The notes beneath the pieces are model-generated. The model did not search any database, had not been told where the DNA came from, and worked only from the letters and a program-made list of their open reading frames with translations. From Hawksworthiomyces lignivorus (lineage: Eukaryota > Ascomycota > Sordariomycetes > Ophiostomatales > Ophiostomataceae): 64,000 nucleotides of DNA. Position numbers and translations under genes: made by a program. This document shows, one piece after another, positions 58,894-64,000 of this stretch; the stretch's first letter is position 1, and every line of letters starts with the position of its first letter. Where the stretch lies: the NCBI GenBank assembly GCA_002917075.1, contig NTMA01000033.1:186001-250000 (forward strand). The letters are read 5' to 3'.

Positions 58894-60918
58894 CAATCAG
58901 GCTCGTTTGCAAGTTTAGAAATGATGATTCAATATAAAGCCTTCCAGAAATCAGTGGATGTTCAATTGTTTTGAGCATATTACCAGAAATTGCTAGCAAA
59001 ATATTCATTTTGGACAAGATAAGAAAGGGAAGTCCTATATTAGAAGAAATCGAGGTAATTAAGCTTAACTCCGGAGACCCGATACATGCTGCAGGGACCC
59101 ATTTCGAGAAAGCTCCGGCTCCGTCCCGGTGAGCTAGTTGCCCCGACATCCAGTTCAAGAATAGCTAGCCTTATCACGCAGAGAATTTCATTTTTGCAGG
59201 ACTCCAAGGGAACAAAATAACCTCCTGCACGACAACCTTCCAGTTCGTATTACGATAAAGGTAGACTAGGGTTACCAAAATTGTCAAGGTAAATTTTTCT
59301 TGAGTATTATCTGACTTTCTTGTTCAAGTGCTCTGCTATTCGAGCTTTTTTTCAGTTGCTGAACAGTGTCTATACAGCGATAGATTAAAGCATTTACAAA
59401 ATCGGAATGATGAGTTCTACAGCTGATCTCATATGCTGGTAGATTTTTTTTTAAAGCTTTTTAAGCTTTTTAACTTTTCTCTACTTCTTATATGTCTTTC
59501 CTTCTTTTAAAAAAATAAAAGAAAAACATAAAGAGCTGAAAGAAAGTATAAACAAAAATAGTTCTTGAGAGTAAAGTCCGAAAAACGTACTACCATTCTC
59601 TCGCTACGCCAATACCACAGTCACCCTAGTGGAGAAGTCATCGTCACAATAGAGCAATAGTATAAGAAAACTTTGGCACAGAAAATGGTCTGGTGTCCAA
59701 AATAGGTCTCAAAGAATTGTATGTTAGGAAAACGGCAGGTTCGGGAAAAGAATGAAGATGGAGACCAACGCAACTAAAATATAAAACAATAGAGATGTAC
59801 AACAAACAGCATCTTGCACCACTCAATTTCCTAATCAGGAAATAAAAACAGAACAGGGTAAATGCTGCTAGTTAGCAAATGAAACCAAACAAATAATAAG
59901 TCGTTTTGCCTTTGTACAAAATTTTGCTTGCACCACGGACTCTCCCTAAGTTCTTTGACATGTCCAGCAAGAATCAAGGTTCCTCTTCTCTTAAACTCAG
60001 GATTTAGTTTGCCAATTCATTACTAACGAGACAAGAGAGGATAAGAAGAAAATAGGAGAGAAGAGGAAACAAAAGAGAGAGGGAAAAAACAGTAGTTTCT
60101 AGGACAACCACCGCCAGCTAGCCATGCACTTCCGCCTCAGAAACTCTGCAGAAGAAACTAGAGATATAGTCAGCAAGGCTTGGCTAGTTTCGCCAGCGCT
60201 TTGTAGAACTTCTAGTGTCGGCTGGTTTAATGTAGTGTCCCCCGCAAGGTGTCAATTTTTCATTATGGGACAAGCCGTCGACATGTAGTCTCTAACGTAG
60301 TTGACAAAGGAAGGACTAGAGGTTCAATGAGGAGATTGGAGAGAGGTTTCGCATTTACAAAGACAATATCTGCCTGAGCGCCACTAGTTTGCTTTCCTGG
60401 CCTCACATATTCAAAAGATGGAAATTTCAGCAGCGGCAGGCCTAAGCGCGATAGCGAAAATCCGAGCATCCGGAAGTTCGTAGATTTGAGGTGTGTTCAA
60501 GTTTTAGAACGCGGCATTCTTCTAGCGTACCCCGCGAAATCGAGAAATAGACCAATGTCTAATAAATTCCGGGGAAGACGAAGCCCGGAATTCTTCACCC
60601 GCATTGCTGGAGGAAGTCTTAAGGGGAAAATGAAGTCTAGAATGATATCTAGAAGATGGCGACTTTGTTAACTAACCCCACTGAAAGCTACTGTAGGACG
60701 GCGCACGTCGTGTTCAATTTCCGGCGCTGTGTATAAAGAGTGTTTGGAGACTGAAACATTGCATTCTCATGTTGAAGTTGTTTTACATTCTTACATTTCT
60801 TCAGAATAGTCCTCTACATTCTATCCCGTTAATGATTCATATTTCATTCAATATTGCGACGTAGTTACTTGGATCCTTTCTCAGCTCTTGCTGCGAGTGA
60901 ACATAATCACATATTAAA
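58894..60918. other. Divergent intergenic region: hydrolase and cyclase-family promoters
   Basis: No supportable gene. AT-rich with a TTTTTAAGCTTTTTAAGC-like stretch near 59450. The minus frame at 60263-60469 is short and unrecognised. Confidence 0.5.
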
Positions 60919-62332
60919 ATGCTCGCCTCCGATTTGCCGACTTGGAAAGATATGCCCAAGGTAGAGGGCCAGCCGTAAGTCTCATCTTTGTGCAAACTAC
61001 GATGGATTTGAACTGCGCTAATATTGTGATAAAATCAGACATGGCTGTGCTTGGGGTCTGTTTGACAAGGGCGGCGTCAAGGACGAACTTGGCACACTGA
61101 ATTTGCTGACCCCAGAGGTTGTGATGCGGGCGCGAGAGGAGATTAAGGCTGGTCGTAGTGTAGCCCTTAACTGGGGCCTGGACCGACTGAGTGAAGTTGC
61201 TTTTGGCCGACGAACTCTTAAGCACGAGTTGGTCGACTGGCGCACCAAACCAAGCACCCCATTTTATAGCTATGACGACGAAATCAGTTTCAACACACAG
61301 GTTGGTGAGTCTGCCAACTTGCAAATGTCTTTCATGCAAGAAATTGTCGGCTGAATTTGGTTTCACTCATGGAGGTACTAACAACTGCTTCCTATGTATA
61401 TAGGTAGTCAATGGGATGGTCTGCGTAAGTTCTTTATAGCATATGCGTATATGCTTCTTTACATTTCCACAACCATAAACTTTTCATCCTACCTACTTCG
61501 TCTCTGAAATCTCTAACAAATAGTCTAGGACACTGGGGCGACTCTCGCTCGGGATATTACTACAGTGGCATCCATCACGATGACCTGCTGAAAAGTGGCA
61601 GGCTCGGTATCGAGAGTAAGTAAAGAAACACGGCCTCTAAATTTAATTAGTTGAGAAATTATTTTACGCAGTGTTGACACATTTTCCTAAGGATGGACGG
61701 AGCGTGGCGGTATTGTTGGCCGTGGCGTCTTGCTTGATTATGTTGCATATGCCAAGCGTAAGGGCATTGAGTACAGTCCTATGTCTAACCATGCTATCAC
61801 CGTTGCCGAACTTGAGGCTATGGCCAAAGAGAGCGGTGTTGAATTCCTTCCAGGCGACATCCTGCTGGTGCGCACTGGATGGACAAAGTGGTATGACGAG
61901 CACAGCACGGAGGACCACATGAAGTACGTCGCCAATGCCTTCTCATGGGTAGGTGTTAAGAGCTGTGAAGAGACTCTGGAGTGGTTATGGAACCATCATT
62001 TTTCTGCTGTAGCAGGTGACTCTAACGGCTGGGAGGTCGTGCCTCAAGACAAAAACTGGCGTATGTTCATCCAATCCACTTGAACTCTCTTTCTCTTTTC
62101 TCTTATTTTGTTCTCTTTTGCTCAGTCGTTATGATAAGACTAATGCTGCGTTGCAGAACTCCACGACTACTTATTATCCCACTGGGGAATGCCCATTGGA
62201 GAGATGTTTGATGTCGAAGCTTTAGCAAAGGAATGCGAGAAGCAAAAGAGGTGGTCGTTTTTCTTCACAAGCGCGCCTCTAAACCTGCCTGGTGGCGTAG
62301 CCAGCCCACCGAATGCCATCGCCATCTTCTAA
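60919..62332 (+). CDS. Putative cyclase family protein (kynurenine formamidase-like fold)
   Basis: Metal-dependent hydrolase-like protein of the putative-cyclase family (PF04199 type), 324 aa. Six exons join in frame: 60919-60974, 61039-61304, 61404-61424, 61529-61615, 61692-62060, 62157-62332. Key stretches are GCAWGLFDKGGVKDELGTLN near the N-terminus, the metal-site region VGSQWDGLRHWGD restored only by splicing in the 21-nt third exon, ERGGIVGRGVLLDYVAYAKR, the GVEFLPGDILLVRTGW strand, and HDYLLSHWGMPIGEMFDVEAL. The tail SAPLNLPGGVASPPNAIAIF is a conserved end of fungal members. The usual HxGTHxDxPxH motif is modified here to a form with QWDG, as in many fungal proteins annotated this way. 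Substrate unknown. No signal peptide is visible. Confidence 0.87.
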
Positions 62333-64000
62333 GTCCCATCTCCGGTCCTCATTTCTTCCTGATGTTTTGGATAGAATTTGTAGCATCTTCGCATTCACAA
62401 GTTAATACTCACTTACCAAGTTTAACCGAAAATAAAAAAAATACATACAGTGAACCAAATAATCGTATATAAATTCCAGAGAGAAAAAAAGGCAATTTTG
62501 TAGTTGAGCTGGACACTCCGTTTTTTTTATACCCCTTCTGCATTATCAGCACTTAAACAATATCTTACGTAACAACGCTAGGTCAGAGAATCTAAAGCAC
62601 ACGAAGAATAGGGGAGTTGTAACCGAAATCTGCCAAGAGGAAATTAACAAACTTCCCCAGATGCCAAGGTGGCTATTGTACTGATGGGTTCCGTGGAAGG
62701 TCGCGTCCATATGCAGACCAAGGAAACTTATTTATATTACAAAACCAACGTTAAAAGCACAGGCACTTTCTACTTTTCTCCTTTTTATATCTCCCTTGAC
62801 AGATCCTATGTCTTGTCTTTGTGCAAAGCGAACTGTGTCTAAGCTCATAATTTTTTTTCAATCTCTCTTCGCATTCTCTTTCCCCTCTCTCTTTCTTTCT
62901 TCGCATATTTCTCGGGATCTTGTCCGTTTCGCCTTTTCCCTTCAAAGTGATCTCAGAATTCCAATATGTATCTGGCCAATTTGTGTAATGACGTGACAAA
63001 GTAGGCCATTTCTTATTCCCCGGCAAAAATCGAAAGTCAAGTGATTTAGAGCTGGAAGGACTTCCAATGCTGTATGTCCTTGTTCATTTATAACTTATCG
63101 CCGGGTTTATTGAATACCGACAATAGCAGATATTTAAGCTTTATTATCCGATTGAATATTTAAACGGGTAACCTTGCCCATCTATGACAGCTGCTCCACA
63201 ACGGGTGTCGGCGAGAAGACTCCAACACCGGTTTTGTTTTAAAAAAAATGTGTGTGAGATGAGAAGTGGAAGAAAGAGAGAAAAACTAGTGTAAGAGGAG
63301 AAGACGAGATGGGAGTTAATTCAAAGAGACAAGTTACATTTCATATTGTGTTCGTACTGGACGACTAGATGACAATATAAATACGTCTTCTAATATCTAA
63401 ATTCTTCTCCGCTTATGCGATATTTGCGTATAGAAAAGCCTACTTTCAATGCGTTCTCAGTATGGCCTCATTGTCCATGCAGTGAACCGATGCACCCTTC
63501 TCATTCCAACTTCGGCCATATGGCTTTATTGCTTTCCTGGAGCAAATTAAAACTGAAATCGACGACCTCATTGCTTTGATTAATGTCCATTAACCTATGG
63601 GACAAGCTTTATTTTCTAGAAGAGAACTACAGCTCACTTAGGAGCGAATTACAGGCAAGCTTTTTTGGCATATATTTCAATTTATTTCAGTCTTTAACTA
63701 CTTTTGCCAAGAATGCACCTTAAAGTGACCGACTTAATTATACGCACATTATACTTTGTTGAGCTGCTTGATTCTCCCGCAAGAGCCGTCAGATCCGAGA
63801 AGTTCGCGACAGTCCCGTATTAGAAAGTGTGCTTGGCAGGGGAAGTTGCAGATCTGGGTTGTGTTTATAGAATATCTTTATAACTTTGATTTCGCAACTG
63901 TGCTCTATTCTTCTTTCGTTGAATCCTTGAGCTGCCTTTGAAGGGCCTAGAAGCGGCCATTATGCAAAGGAAGGGACAAAGTGTATGAACGATTTCGTTT
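62333..64000. other. Right-end intergenic region
   Basis: 3' flank of the cyclase-family gene followed by AT-rich DNA. CT-rich sequence lies at 62850-62940. No convincing exon reaches the right edge. Confidence 0.55.

Overview
This is a stretch of filamentous ascomycete nuclear DNA, most likely Pezizomycotina. The genes carry short introns of roughly 50-140 nt with GTAAGT/GTATGT-type donors and CTAAC/CTAAT branch sites. The gene content is typically fungal: an SSK1 response regulator, Zn2Cys6 and C2H2 regulators, TRI12-type and DHA1-type MFS pumps, an EthD protein and a fungal rhodopsin-like seven-TM protein. Intergenic DNA is AT-richer than the exons and full of poly-A/T runs. There are no plasmid, phage, CRISPR or bacterial operon signals. 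I cannot name the species. Exon joins were worked out by hand from splice signals and frame continuity. Every multi-exon gene below closes in frame.

Layout. 0-4.2 kb: two minus-strand genes, the mitochondrial ribosomal protein mS45/Mrps35 (cut by the left edge) and the HOG-pathway response regulator SSK1. 4.2-17.3 kb: gene-poor, with one four-exon gene of unknown function at 9.2-10.5 kb. 17.3-23.9 kb: a secreted SMP-30-like propeller, a C2H2 zinc-finger protein and a protein-kinase-like protein, all on minus. 24.7-32.6 kb: a minus-strand trio of a TRI12-type MFS pump, an EthD-domain protein and a DHA1-type MFS pump, the best candidate here for a metabolic or detoxification unit. 32.6-37.6 kb: gene-poor. 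37.6-39.3 kb: a rhodopsin-like membrane protein on plus. 39.8 kb: a tRNA gene, probably Thr(UGU), split by an unusually long intron of about 110 nt. 40.2-43.3 kb: a NirA-like Zn2Cys6 regulator on minus. 45.3-49.4 kb: a divergent pair, the nuclear-envelope protein Brl1/Brr6 on minus and the elongation factor Iws1/Spn1 on plus, sharing a 708-bp promoter. 50.5-53.6 kb: an SRPK-family kinase on minus with a first intron over 1 kb. 56.0-58.9 kb: a convergent pair, a secreted DUF4419 protein on plus and a NAPE-PLD-like metallo-beta-lactamase-fold hydrolase on minus. 60.9-62.3 kb: a six-exon putative-cyclase family protein on plus.

How the genes work together. Most are unrelated housekeeping or regulatory genes: mitochondrial translation, osmostress signalling, nuclear pore assembly, transcription elongation and splicing-factor phosphorylation. 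The two transporters flanking the EthD gene suggest export plus modification of small molecules, but no polyketide synthase, NRPS or terpene backbone gene is visible, so this is not a canonical biosynthetic cluster. I found no clear evidence of a novel multi-gene system. The observations most worth checking are the long-intron tRNA, the MFS-EthD-MFS block, the long SRPK intron with a second possible start, the orphan gene at 9.2-10.5 kb, and a 21-nt microexon.
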